From contig NZ_JAFDVE010000023.1 of the NCBI RefSeq assembly GCF_016888005.1, positions 83,039 to 147,038 on the forward strand: 64,000 bases of DNA, given 5' to 3'. A program made the position numbers and the translations under genes. The notes below the pieces were generated by a model that was not told the DNA's origin, made no database searches, and saw only the letters and a program-made list of their open reading frames with translations. Within the stretch, counting starts at the first letter, position 1, and each line of letters begins with the position of its first letter. Positions 28,177-36,831 of this stretch are shown here, one piece after another. Source of the stretch: Phycicoccus sp. CSK15P-2 (GTDB lineage Bacteria; Actinomycetota; Actinomycetes; Actinomycetales; Dermatophilaceae).

Positions 28177-30317
28177 GCCCCGCGGCCGGGACCACCCGGT
28201 ACGTCTCGTGCACGCTGTGCGAGGCGATGTGCGGCCTCGAGGCGACGGTCGGCGCGGACGGGAAGGTCCAGACCCTGCGTGGCCACGAGGGCGACCCCCT
28301 CTCCCGAGGACACCTCTGTCCCAAGGCGTTCGCGCTGCCGCAGATCCAGGAGGACCCCGACCGGCTCCGCCGTCCGCTCGTCCGCGGCGCCGACGGCGAG
28401 CTGCACGAGGCGACCTGGGACGACGCCGTCGCCCGGGCCGTCGACCTCATCGCTGGCGTCCAGGAGGTACACGGCGACGACGCGCTCGCCGTGTACCTCG
28501 GCAACCCCAACGTGCACAGCCTCGGTGCACTGACCCACCACCCGACCCTGGTCCGGCTGCTCCGGACCCGGAACCGCTACTCCGCCACGTCGGTCGACCA
28601 GCTGCCGCACCATGTCGTCGCCCACGCCCTCTACGGCCACCAGTTCCTCCTGCCGGTGCCGGACGTCGACCGCACCGACCTGCTCGTCCTCGTCGGCCAC
28701 AACCCGATGGCGTCCAACGGCTCGCTGTGGACCGTGCCGGACTTCCCGCAGCGCCGCCGCGAGCTCGCGGCCCGCGGTGGCCGGCTCGTCGTGCTCGACC
28801 CGCGCCGCACCGAGACCGCGGCGGTCGCCGACGAGCACCACTTCGTCCGCCCGGGCACCGACGCGATGGTGCTGCTCGCGCTCGTCCGCGAGGTCGTCGC
28901 GCTCGGCCCGCGCCCGGCCGCCTACGTCGACGGCCTGGATGCCGTGCGCGAGGCCGTCGTCCCCTTCACCCCCGAGCTCGCCGAGCGGATGAGCGGGATG
29001 TCCGCCACCGCCGTGCGTGCCCTGGCCCGGGCGCTGCTCGAGACACCCTCGGCCGCGGTCCACGGCCGGATGGGCGTCTCGACCCAGGGCTTCGGCGTCG
29101 TCTGCCAGTGGGCGGTCCAGACGCTCAACATCCTCACCGGCAACCTCGACGCCCCCGGCGGGACGATGCTCACGACGCCGGCCGTCGACCTCGTCGGCCG
29201 GGGCATCCTCGGCCGGGGCGGGTTCTCCCGCCGCCGGACCCGGGTGCGCGGCCTGCCCGGCTTCGGTGGCGAGCTGCCGGTGGCGGCGCTCGCCGAGGAG
29301 ATGACGACGCCGGGCGACGGGCAGGTGCGCGCGCTGCTGACGATCGCCGGCAACCCGGTCTCCTCGACGCCCGGTGGGGCCCGGCTCGACGCCGCCGTCG
29401 CCGGGCTGGACGCCTACGTCGCGGTCGACATGTACCTCAACGAGACCACCCGGCACGCGGACGTCGTCCTGCCGCCCACCGGCCCGCTCGAGCGCGACCA
29501 CTACGACCTCGTCTTCCACGTGCTGGCGGTCCGGGACACCGCGCGATTCACCCCGGCGCCGTACCCCAAGGACCCGGGCGGCCGGCACGACTGGGAGATC
29601 GCCCGCGACCTCGGCCTCGCCTACCTGCGGCGGCGGAGGGCCGGCGGATGGCGCGAACGTGTCACGCGCGCCGGCCTCGAGGTCGAGGCCCGGCTGCGCA
29701 CCTCGCCGACGACGCAGCTCGACGCCCTCCTGCGCACGGGTGGCGCGGGCCTGTCCGTCAAGAAGCTGCGCGACGCGGGCCCGGGCGGTCTCGAGCTGGG
29801 GGCGCTGCGGCCCCGCCTGCCCGGGCGGCTCTTCACCGACGACCGGCGCGTCGACCTCGCCGTGCCGTTCGTCCTCGACGACCTCGAGCGGGTGCTCGCG
29901 GCGGCGTCCCGCACCCGGGACCCCGACACCCTCGTGCTCGTCGGCCGCCGGCACCAGCGCGACAACAACTCGTGGCTGCACAACGCCCCCGTCCTGACCA
30001 CGGGGCGTCCGCGGCACACGTTGCACGCCAACCCCGACGACCTCGCCGTCCGGGGCATCCGGGACGGCGACCGGGTGCGGCTGGCCTCGGCCGCGGGGAC
30101 GGTCGAGGTCGAGGTCTGCGCCACCGAGGACGTCATGCGCGGCGTCGTCTCACTGCCGCACGGCTACGGCCACGACCGGGACGGGGTGCGCCTCTCGCAC
30201 GCCACCGGCCTGCCGGGGGCCTCCGTCAACGACGTCACCGACCCGGATGTCGTGGAGGCGGTCTCGGGCAACGCCGTGCTCAACGGGGTCCCCGTCACCA
30301 TCGAGCCCGCGTACTGA
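28173..30317 (+). CDS. Molybdopterin-dependent oxidoreductase
   Basis: A 714-residue cytoplasmic enzyme of the DMSO reductase superfamily with an N-terminal Fe4S4 cluster (CTLCEAMCGLEA and GHLCPKAFAL), then the bis-MGD domains (LVGHNPMASNGS, LDPRRTETA, VLPPTGPLERDHYD) and a C-terminal dinucleotide-binding domain. No signal peptide. It resembles the FdhF/assimilatory-nitrate-reductase-like group lacking subunits; no electron-transfer partner is adjacent. Substrate unknown. The ATG overlaps the crotonase stop. Confidence 0.88.
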   Translation: MSPAAGTTRYVSCTLCEAMCGLEATVGADGKVQTLRGHEGDPLSRGHLCPKAFALPQIQEDPDRLRRPLVRGADGELHEATWDDAVARAVDLIAGVQEVHGDDALAVYLGNPNVHSLGALTHHPTLVRLLRTRNRYSATSVDQLPHHVVAHALYGHQFLLPVPDVDRTDLLVLVGHNPMASNGSLWTVPDFPQRRRELAARGGRLVVLDPRRTETAAVADEHHFVRPGTDAMVLLALVREVVALGPRPAAYVDGLDAVREAVVPFTPELAERMSGMSATAVRALARALLETPSAAVHGRMGVSTQGFGVVCQWAVQTLNILTGNLDAPGGTMLTTPAVDLVGRGILGRGGFSRRRTRVRGLPGFGGELPVAALAEEMTTPGDGQVRALLTIAGNPVSSTPGGARLDAAVAGLDAYVAVDMYLNETTRHADVVLPPTGPLERDHYDLVFHVLAVRDTARFTPAPYPKDPGGRHDWEIARDLGLAYLRRRRAGGWRERVTRAGLEVEARLRTSPTTQLDALLRTGGAGLSVKKLRDAGPGGLELGALRPRLPGRLFTDDRRVDLAVPFVLDDLERVLAAASRTRDPDTLVLVGRRHQRDNNSWLHNAPVLTTGRPRHTLHANPDDLAVRGIRDGDRVRLASAAGTVEVEVCATEDVMRGVVSLPHGYGHDRDGVRLSHATGLPGASVNDVTDPDVVEAVSGNAVLNGVPVTIEPAY

Positions 30318-30323
30318 CGGGTC

Positions 30324-30329
30324 TAGGGT
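30324..30329 (+). promoter_or_regulatory. -10 box TAGGGT of the SDR gene
   Basis: Seven bases before the ATG at 30337, so the SDR can also be transcribed on its own. Confidence 0.5.
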
Positions 30330-30336
30330 CGTGGGC

Positions 30337-31134
30337 ATGGCATCCGGACCCCCTGGCCCACGTCGCGCACTCGTCACCGGCGGCGCCTCCGGTCTCGGCC
30401 GGGCCCTCGTCGCGGGGCTCGTCGCCCGGGGCGACCAGGTCCTCGCGGTCGACCTCGCCGACGAGCGGCCGGACACCGTCCCCGAGGGCGCCGAGTACCG
30501 CCTGCTCGACGTCCGCAGCCAGCAGGACTGGGACGCCACCCTCGCCTGGCTGCGGGACACCTGGGGCGGCCTGGACCTCCTCGTCAACAACGCCGGTGTC
30601 GCGACAGGCGGGCGCATCGACGTCGAGGCGATGGCCGACTGGGAGCGCGTCGTCGACGTCAACCTCCTCGGCCCGGCCCGTGGCTGCCACACGGTCGTCC
30701 CCCTGCTCAAGGAGCAGCGCTCCGGCCACATCGTCAACGTCGCCTCGCTCGCCGGGCTGGTCCACGGCCCCGGGATGAGCAGCTACAACGCGACCAAGGC
30801 CGGCGTCGTCGCGCTGTCCGAGACGCTCCGCTTCGAGCTCGCGCCGTTCGGCATCGACGTCAGCGTCGTCTGCCCGGCGTTCTTCCGCACGAACCTGCAC
30901 GAGTCCTTCGCGGGCAAGGACACCGCGATGCAGGAGGCCGGCGTCCGGCTCATCACGGAGGCGAGCGCCGACGCCGACGACATCGCTCGGGTCGTCCTGG
31001 ACGGCATCGACAAGCGCAGGCCGGTCATCCTCACCGACCGGCTCGGCCGCCGGGCCTACTACGGGAAGCGGTTCGCGCGTCCGCTCTACGAGCGGATGAT
31101 GGCCGCGCAGGCGAAGCGGCTGGCCGGGCGCTGA
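30337..31134 (+). CDS. Short-chain dehydrogenase/reductase
   Basis: A 265-residue classical SDR. The cofactor motif is TGGASGLGRA, followed by NNAG, the catalytic Ser (NVASLAG) and YNATK; PAFFRTNLHESF follows. NAD(P)-dependent oxidation or reduction of an alcohol/ketone; substrate unknown. The C-terminal YYGKRFARPLYERMM fits an actinobacterial subgroup. Confidence 0.9.
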   Translation: MASGPPGPRRALVTGGASGLGRALVAGLVARGDQVLAVDLADERPDTVPEGAEYRLLDVRSQQDWDATLAWLRDTWGGLDLLVNNAGVATGGRIDVEAMADWERVVDVNLLGPARGCHTVVPLLKEQRSGHIVNVASLAGLVHGPGMSSYNATKAGVVALSETLRFELAPFGIDVSVVCPAFFRTNLHESFAGKDTAMQEAGVRLITEASADADDIARVVLDGIDKRRPVILTDRLGRRAYYGKRFARPLYERMMAAQAKRLAGR

Positions 31135-31146
31135 GGGTGCCGGCGA

Positions 31147-32190
31147 CTACGACGGCCGAGCGTCCCGCTCGGCACGCAGGGCGAGGTACACCGCACGCAC
31201 GCCGACGGCCCGCTCGAGCTCGCGGACGACGAGCGAGAAGAACTGGTGGCGGTAGGTGTCGTCGGTGACGGCGCTCACCGTGAAGTAGAGCCCGGAGAAC
31301 CCGGACAGGAACAGCGAGACCTTGACGAGCTCGGCCGAGACGCTGCGGACGAACGGGACGTGGTGGGTGGTCTCGAGCGTCGTCCACGCCAGCTGGGTCT
31401 CCTCGTTCATGATGATCGAGCCGAAGACGAGGAGGAAGACGAACACCCCGGCGACGAGCACGAGCACCTGGACGAGCTGGATCACGAGCAGCGCGATGAT
31501 GAGGTTCCACCGCTCGAACCCGGTGACCCGGGCGAACGACGCGGGGTCGGCCTCGGGGTCGTCGACGAGCCGGGCGCAGTCGTCCTCCATCGGCGTCCCG
31601 GCGCACGCACGACGGAGGAACTCCTCGTCCACGGCGTCGTCGAGCTCGTCGACCTCCTCGGGCAGCCGGACGAGGAGGAAGACGACGCCCGCGCCGAGGA
31701 GCAGCAGCATGACGACCCAGTGCGTGGCGAAGGTCAGGCTGGCCGACATCTGCCAGGCCTCGGCGTTGATGAAGAGGAAGCCGACGAAGACGAGCAGCAG
31801 CGGGAGGGCGCGGGTGAGGGTCGAGGCGAGCAGCCGCACGCTGCTCACGGTCCGCCGCACCGCGAAGGTGAGGATGGGCCGGGCCCGCAGCGCGGTCGAG
31901 ACGTAGCCGACGACGGCGAGCACCGCGAGCGACAGCCAGAGCGCCGGCGCCGCGCTCACCTGGTGCGAGACCCAGCCGAGCAGCCCGCCGAGCGCCGCGG
32001 CGACGAGCAGGGCCACCCCGATGACCGGAACGAGCCGGCCGGGGCGCATCGCCGCACGCGCCGCCGCCCGCTCGGCGGGGACGAAGTAGGAGAGGCCGTT
32101 GGCGAGGAACCACCGCTCGGTCGCCTCGAGCGGGTCGGACGCGGCACGCCGGCGCGGGATGCGCGGGAGGCGCCGGTCCGGGGTGCTCAT
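31147..32190 (-). CDS. Integral membrane protein of unknown function
   Basis: A 347-residue protein with about six hydrophobic segments (about 52-72, 80-100, 130-150, 160-180, 238-275, 300-320) and an acidic loop at 182-222 (EEVDELDDAVDEEF). No family I can name. The N-terminus is Arg-rich and cytoplasmic. A TAGGCT box stands seven bases before the ATG. It faces the SDR end to end. Confidence 0.75.
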   Translation of the reverse strand: MSTPDRRLPRIPRRRAASDPLEATERWFLANGLSYFVPAERAAARAAMRPGRLVPVIGVALLVAAALGGLLGWVSHQVSAAPALWLSLAVLAVVGYVSTALRARPILTFAVRRTVSSVRLLASTLTRALPLLLVFVGFLFINAEAWQMSASLTFATHWVVMLLLLGAGVVFLLVRLPEEVDELDDAVDEEFLRRACAGTPMEDDCARLVDDPEADPASFARVTGFERWNLIIALLVIQLVQVLVLVAGVFVFLLVFGSIIMNEETQLAWTTLETTHHVPFVRSVSAELVKVSLFLSGFSGLYFTVSAVTDDTYRHQFFSLVVRELERAVGVRAVYLALRAERDARPS

Positions 32191-32197
32191 GGCGGGG

Positions 32198-32203
32198 AGC
32201 CTA
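32198..32203 (-). promoter_or_regulatory. -10 box TAGGCT of the membrane protein gene
   Basis: Minus strand, seven bases before the ATG at 32190. Confidence 0.5.
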
Positions 32204-32251
32204 CGGGTGCCGCCGGGGTGGCCCGGGCCCGGTGAGGGGCAGACTGGCGCG

Positions 32252-33217
32252 GTGAGCACCTCGCGCGTCGTCGTCCTGAGCCGGCTGCCCGGTACCGCGG
32301 TGGAGCGGCTGGACGCCGTCCACGACGTCACCTACCGCGACGAGGACACCCGTCCGTCGCGGGACGACGTGCATTCGCTCGTGGCCGGGGCGGACGCCCT
32401 CGTCGTCACGCTCGGCGAGCGGGTCGACGCCGAGCTGCTCGACGCGGCCGGGCCGGGGCTGCGGGTCGTCGCGAACGTGGCCGTCGGCTACGACAACGTC
32501 GACGTCGACGCCTGCCGCGAGCGCGGGGTCGTCGTGACGAACACCCCGGGCGTCCTCACCGACGCCACGGCCGACCTCGCCTTCGCGCTCGTGCTCATGG
32601 TGACCCGCCGGCTCGGGGAGGCCGAGCGCCTCGTCCGGACCGGACGGCCGTGGGGCTGGGGGATGTTCCAGCTGCTCGGGGTCTCCGTCCAGGGCCGGAC
32701 GATCGGCATCCTCGGCCCCGGTGCGATCGGGCTCGCCACGGCGCGGCGCGCACGGGCGTTCGGGATGGAGGTCCTGCTCTCCGGGCGCTCCGAGCCGGAC
32801 CCGACGGCGGTGGCGGAGCTCGGCGCGGAGGTCGTCGGGACGGACGCCCTGCTCGAGCGGTCGGACGTCGTCTCGGTGCACACCCCGCTGACCCCGGCGA
32901 CCCGTCATCTGGTCGACGCCACCGCCCTGGCCCGGATGAGGGACACCGCGGTCCTCGTCAACACCGCCCGCGGCCCGGTCGTCGACGAGGCGGCGCTCGT
33001 CGCGGCCCTCGAGGCGGGCCGGATCGCCGGTGCGGGGCTCGACGTCTACGAGGACGAGCCGCACGTCCACCCGGGGCTGCTCGGCCGCGACGACGTCGTC
33101 CTCCTGCCGCACATCGGCTCCGCGACGGTCGAGACCCGGGCGGCGATGGCCGACCTCGCGGCCGACAACGTCCTGGCCGTGCTGGGCGGCGAGGACCCGC
33201 TCACGCCGGTGCGCTGA
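32252..33217 (+). CDS. D-2-hydroxyacid dehydrogenase, glyoxylate/hydroxypyruvate reductase-like
   Basis: A 321-residue NAD(P)-dependent enzyme. VAVGYDNVDVDACRERG, the Rossmann loop GILGPGAIGLATAR, the catalytic Arg in LVNTARGPVVDE, Glu in DVYEDEP and His in LLPHIGSATVETR are all present. It is convergent with a glycerate kinase (17-base overlap). Hydroxypyruvate to glycerate to 2-phosphoglycerate is therefore a likely short route, supporting a hydroxypyruvate/glyoxylate reductase. Confidence 0.9.
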   Translation: MSTSRVVVLSRLPGTAVERLDAVHDVTYRDEDTRPSRDDVHSLVAGADALVVTLGERVDAELLDAAGPGLRVVANVAVGYDNVDVDACRERGVVVTNTPGVLTDATADLAFALVLMVTRRLGEAERLVRTGRPWGWGMFQLLGVSVQGRTIGILGPGAIGLATARRARAFGMEVLLSGRSEPDPTAVAELGAEVVGTDALLERSDVVSVHTPLTPATRHLVDATALARMRDTAVLVNTARGPVVDEAALVAALEAGRIAGAGLDVYEDEPHVHPGLLGRDDVVLLPHIGSATVETRAAMADLAADNVLAVLGGEDPLTPVR

Positions 33218-34319
33218 GCCGCTCCTCGGCCAGCCGGGCGCCGACCGCCCGCAGCAGGTCGGCCGCCTCCGCGACGCACCGGCGCGGGTCGGGCTCGAGG
33301 TCGGTGAGCGGGTGAGCGGCCGCGAGGCCGAGCCCGGCGACCTCGTCCTCGGTGAGGGTGGTGCGCCCGCACACCGCGACCACCGGCACTCCCGCCGCGG
33401 TGGCCCGGCGCACGACCCCCGTGACGGCCTTTCCGCTGGACGTCTGCGCGTCGAGCCAGCCCTCGCCCGTGACGACGAGGTCCGCGCCGTCGAGCAGGGC
33501 GTCGAGCCCGACGAGGTCGAGGACGACGTCCACGCCGGAGCGGTGCTCGGCGCCGAGCGCCAGCAGCGCGAAGCCGACCCCTCCCGCGGCACCGGCGCCC
33601 GGGGTGCCCACGAGGTCGGGGGCGAGCAGGCCCGCCCAGGTGGCGAGCGAGGCCTCGAGGACGGCGACGTCATCGGGGGTCGCACCCTTCTGCGGCCCGA
33701 AGACCGCGGCCGCGCCGTCCGGTCCGAGCAGCGGGGAGCGGACGTCGGCGGCGAGCACGAGCCGGACGCCCCGCAGGCGCGGGTCGAGGCCGGTCAGGTC
33801 GGTCGTGGCGGCGCGGCCGAGGTCGCCGCCGCCCTCGGGCACCGCGGCCCCCGAGGGGTCGAGGACGCGGGCGCCGAGCGCGGTGAGCATCCCGGCGCCG
33901 CCGTCCGTGCTCGCCGAGCCACCGACGCCGACGACCATGGTCCGGGGGGCGAGGTCGAGCGCGGCTCGGAGCGCCTCGCCGAGCCCGCGGCTCGACGCGG
34001 CGAGCGGCCGGGGTGTCCGCCCGGGCAGGCGGCCGAGCCCGCAGGCGTCGGCCAGCTCGAGCACGACGACACCGTCCCGCTCCGCGAGCGTCGTCCGGAC
34101 CGGCTCTGCCGTCGGGCCGTGGACCGCGGCCGGCACCGCGCGGAACCCCGCGGCGAGCGCGGCGTCGACCGTGCCCTCCCCGCCGTCGGCCACCGGGACG
34201 ACGTCGACGACGGTGTCCGCCCGGCGGTCGAGGAGACCGCTGCGGACGGCCGCGCCGACCTCGACCGAGGTGAGCGACCCCTTGAAGGAGTCGCTCGCGA
34301 CGACGACCCGCGGCGGCAT
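33201..34319 (-). CDS. Glycerate 2-kinase, GlxK family
   Basis: A 372-residue kinase phosphorylating D-glycerate with ATP. The family motifs are VVASDSFKGSLTS at the N-terminus, VADGGEGTVDA, GVGGSASTDGGAGML and VTGEGWLDAQTSSGKAV. TAGGCT lies six bases before its ATG. Its 3' end overlaps the hydroxyacid dehydrogenase, whose product could be its substrate. Confidence 0.93.
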   Translation of the reverse strand: MPPRVVVASDSFKGSLTSVEVGAAVRSGLLDRRADTVVDVVPVADGGEGTVDAALAAGFRAVPAAVHGPTAEPVRTTLAERDGVVVLELADACGLGRLPGRTPRPLAASSRGLGEALRAALDLAPRTMVVGVGGSASTDGGAGMLTALGARVLDPSGAAVPEGGGDLGRAATTDLTGLDPRLRGVRLVLAADVRSPLLGPDGAAAVFGPQKGATPDDVAVLEASLATWAGLLAPDLVGTPGAGAAGGVGFALLALGAEHRSGVDVVLDLVGLDALLDGADLVVTGEGWLDAQTSSGKAVTGVVRRATAAGVPVVAVCGRTTLTEDEVAGLGLAAAHPLTDLEPDPRRCVAEAADLLRAVGARLAEERLSAPA

Positions 34320-34325
34320 CCCAGC

Positions 34326-34331
34326 AGCCTA
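34326..34331 (-). promoter_or_regulatory. -10 box TAGGCT of the glycerate kinase gene
   Basis: Minus strand, six bases from the ATG at 34319; it lies 24 bases from the divergent monooxygenase -10. Confidence 0.5.
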
Positions 34332-34354
34332 GGGCTGCACCTCGTCGGATGGGC

Positions 34355-34360
34355 TAGCGT
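34355..34360 (+). promoter_or_regulatory. -10 box TAGCGT of the monooxygenase gene
   Basis: Seven bases before the ATG at 34368. Confidence 0.5.
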
Positions 34361-34367
34361 GCGCTGC

Positions 34368-35531
34368 ATGAGCGCTCCCGCCGCCGAGGCCGTCGTCGTC
34401 GTGGGCGCGGGCCCCGGTGGCCTCGCCGTGGCCGGGGCGCTCGCCATGCGGGGGGTCGACGCCCTCGTCGTCGACCGCGCGGACCACGTCGGGGCCAGCT
34501 GGCGGGGCCACTACGACCGCCTGCACCTGCACACCCCGCGAGGCTGGTCCCACCTGCCCGGCTACCGGATCCCGCGGCGCTTCGGCCGATGGGTCGCCCG
34601 GGACGACGTCGTGCGGTACCTCGAGGAGTACGCGGCCCACCACCGGCTGCGGCTCCGGCTCGGCACGGGCGTCGCGCGGGTCGACCGCGCCGAGCCGGAC
34701 GCGCCCGACGACGCGCGCTGGGTCGTCCGGCTCGACGACGGCACGGTGGTCCCCGCCCGGGACGTCGTCGTCGCCACCGGCTACAACCACACGCCCGTGC
34801 GACCCGTCTGGCCCGGGCTCGACTCCTTCACCGGGGAGGTCCTGCTCGCCCGCGACTACCGCAACGGCGCCCGATGGGCGGGGCGGCACGTCCTCGTCGT
34901 CGGCACCGGCAACACCGGGACCGAGATCGCGACCGACCTCGCCGAGCACGGGGCGGCTCCCGTCCGGCTCGCCGTGCGCACCCCGCCGCACATCCTCGCC
35001 CGGACCCGCTTCGGTGTCCCGGCCCAGGCGACCGGCATCGCCGTGCGCCGCCTGCCCCCGCGCCTCGTCGACCGCGTCGCCGGGGTCCTCGCGAAGGTCC
35101 AGGAGCCCGACCTCAGCGCACACGGTCTGCCACCGGCCGGTCCCGACCTGTACTCGCGCACCCTCGAGGGGCGGGTTCCGGTGCAGGACGTCGGGATCGT
35201 GGCGGCGATCCGGTCCGGCGCGGTGTGTCCCGTCGCCGCGGTGGCGTCGATGGACGGGCCGGCCGTCGTCCTCACGGACGGCACCCGGCTCGAGCCGGAC
35301 GCCGTCGTCCTCGCGACGGGCTACCGGGCCGGGCTCGAGCCGCTCGTCGGGCACCTCGGGGTGCTCGGGGAGCGCGGGCTCCCCTCGGTGCGCGGGACGT
35401 CCCGCCCCGAGGCCGAGCCCGGGTTGTGGTTCACCGGGTTCACCAACCCGATCTCGGGGATGCTGCGCGAGCTGCGCATCGACGCCGAGCGCATCGCGGA
35501 GCACCTGACCGCGCGCGCGGGCGGCGCCTGA
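34368..35531 (+). CDS. Flavin-containing monooxygenase-like protein
   Basis: A 387-residue flavoprotein with two dinucleotide folds: FAD loop VVGAGPGGLAVAGAL at residues 10-24 and NADPH loop VVGTGNTGTEIA in the middle. YDRLHLHTPRGWSHLPG and VVATGYNHTPVRP match FMO/YUCCA-type enzymes, which hydroxylate small amines or indoles. It may equally be a related oxidoreductase. Convergent with the patatin gene. Confidence 0.85.
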   Translation: MSAPAAEAVVVVGAGPGGLAVAGALAMRGVDALVVDRADHVGASWRGHYDRLHLHTPRGWSHLPGYRIPRRFGRWVARDDVVRYLEEYAAHHRLRLRLGTGVARVDRAEPDAPDDARWVVRLDDGTVVPARDVVVATGYNHTPVRPVWPGLDSFTGEVLLARDYRNGARWAGRHVLVVGTGNTGTEIATDLAEHGAAPVRLAVRTPPHILARTRFGVPAQATGIAVRRLPPRLVDRVAGVLAKVQEPDLSAHGLPPAGPDLYSRTLEGRVPVQDVGIVAAIRSGAVCPVAAVASMDGPAVVLTDGTRLEPDAVVLATGYRAGLEPLVGHLGVLGERGLPSVRGTSRPEAEPGLWFTGFTNPISGMLRELRIDAERIAEHLTARAGGA

Positions 35532-35545
35532 GAGCCGTCCCGGTT

Positions 35546-36817
35546 CTACGACGCCGGACCGGCCTCCTCCGGGGCGGGCATCGGGCCGGTGCGCCACAGC
35601 TGCGGCTCACGCCGGAGCCACTGTCGCGCGTCCCGGCGGCCGAGGTCGGCGGCGCCGTCGAAGAAGTCCGGGTCGAACATCAGGTACGAGAGGAGCTCGC
35701 CCTGCAGGGGGCTGTCGCTGCCCAGCAGACGGTGCACCAGCTGCAGGTCGGGGTCGCCCAGCGTGTGGAGCCACGAGCCGTGGTTGGCCCTGAACACCTC
35801 CATGGCGAGCGCCGCGAGCTCCTCACCGCGCTCGGGTGCGACCGCGACGTAGGGCACGGCCCGGTGCCCGGGCCGGCCCTCCTCGTGCCGACGGCGGTCC
35901 AGGGCCCGAAGGACGGCCTCGTCGGCGGCGAGGTCGTTGACCTCGGCGAGCCGGCGCAGGTCGTGACGCAGCGGGTCGTCCATCACCGCGCCGAGGAGGG
36001 TCGCACCACCGTCACCGATGTCGACGTCCTCGCGATCGCGCTCGGTGTCGGCCGGTGCCGGGTGCAGGCTGCCGGTCCCCACCACCACCAGACGCTCGCC
36101 GCCCAGCTCCAGCCCCGGGGCCAGCGGCACCCGCCGTCGGGTTGCGCCGTCGACGTACCAGCCCGCCGCGGACGCCGGCTCCTCGACACGCACCGAGGGA
36201 AAGAGTGCCGGGATCGCCGACGAGGCCATCAGGTGCTCGACCCCGAGACGGGTCGGCGCGTAGTGCCGGTGGTGCTCCCGCGGTGGCCGCGGCAGGTCGC
36301 CGAAACCCGGGGCGGCCTCGGTGAAGAGCACCACCCGGCCGGTCCGTACCGCGGTGGCGGTGATCGCGACGGCGTCGAGCCGACCGTCCTCGATGTTGCG
36401 GTGTACGGCGTCCCAGTCCAGCGCGGTGCGCAGGGTGCGGTGGAGCGGCTGGGTGCCGACGAGGCCGCGCAGCCGGAAGCGGGAGATGCCGAGGGTCTCC
36501 GACGCGTACCGCAGCGCCACCGAGGGGCTGTGCCGCCACAGTGGCCGCATCACCCCCCGCTTCGTGGCCTGGCCCAGGACGCCGAGCAGCCGCGCGGTCT
36601 GCTCCTCGGCATCGAGGTGGGCCGTGGCCGCGCAGGCTGCCGCCAGCAGCGCGCCCGCACTCGTGCCGACCACCAGGCGCGGCTGCGCACCTGCCTCGGC
36701 CAGTCGCGGCAGCAGCACCTCCAGCGCGCCCACCTGGTAGGCGGACCGGGCGCCACCGGCCTCCAGGACGAGGGCGACGCGTTGGGTGGCCGGGTCGGCC
36801 GGCACGGGGCGGTCCAT
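35546..36817 (-). CDS. Patatin-like phospholipase
   Basis: A 423-residue hydrolase of the patatin fold: oxyanion loop GGARSAYQVGALEVL, nucleophile GTSAG (Ser53) and catalytic Asp in WYVDGATRRR. It should hydrolyse membrane lipids or acyl esters. No signal peptide. It follows the enoyl-reductase-like gene by 14 bases on the same strand, suggesting joint lipid metabolism. Confidence 0.88.
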   Translation of the reverse strand: MDRPVPADPATQRVALVLEAGGARSAYQVGALEVLLPRLAEAGAQPRLVVGTSAGALLAAACAATAHLDAEEQTARLLGVLGQATKRGVMRPLWRHSPSVALRYASETLGISRFRLRGLVGTQPLHRTLRTALDWDAVHRNIEDGRLDAVAITATAVRTGRVVLFTEAAPGFGDLPRPPREHHRHYAPTRLGVEHLMASSAIPALFPSVRVEEPASAAGWYVDGATRRRVPLAPGLELGGERLVVVGTGSLHPAPADTERDREDVDIGDGGATLLGAVMDDPLRHDLRRLAEVNDLAADEAVLRALDRRRHEEGRPGHRAVPYVAVAPERGEELAALAMEVFRANHGSWLHTLGDPDLQLVHRLLGSDSPLQGELLSYLMFDPDFFDGAADLGRRDARQWLRREPQLWRTGPMPAPEEAGPAS

Positions 36818-36831
36818 CGGACGTGGGACTC

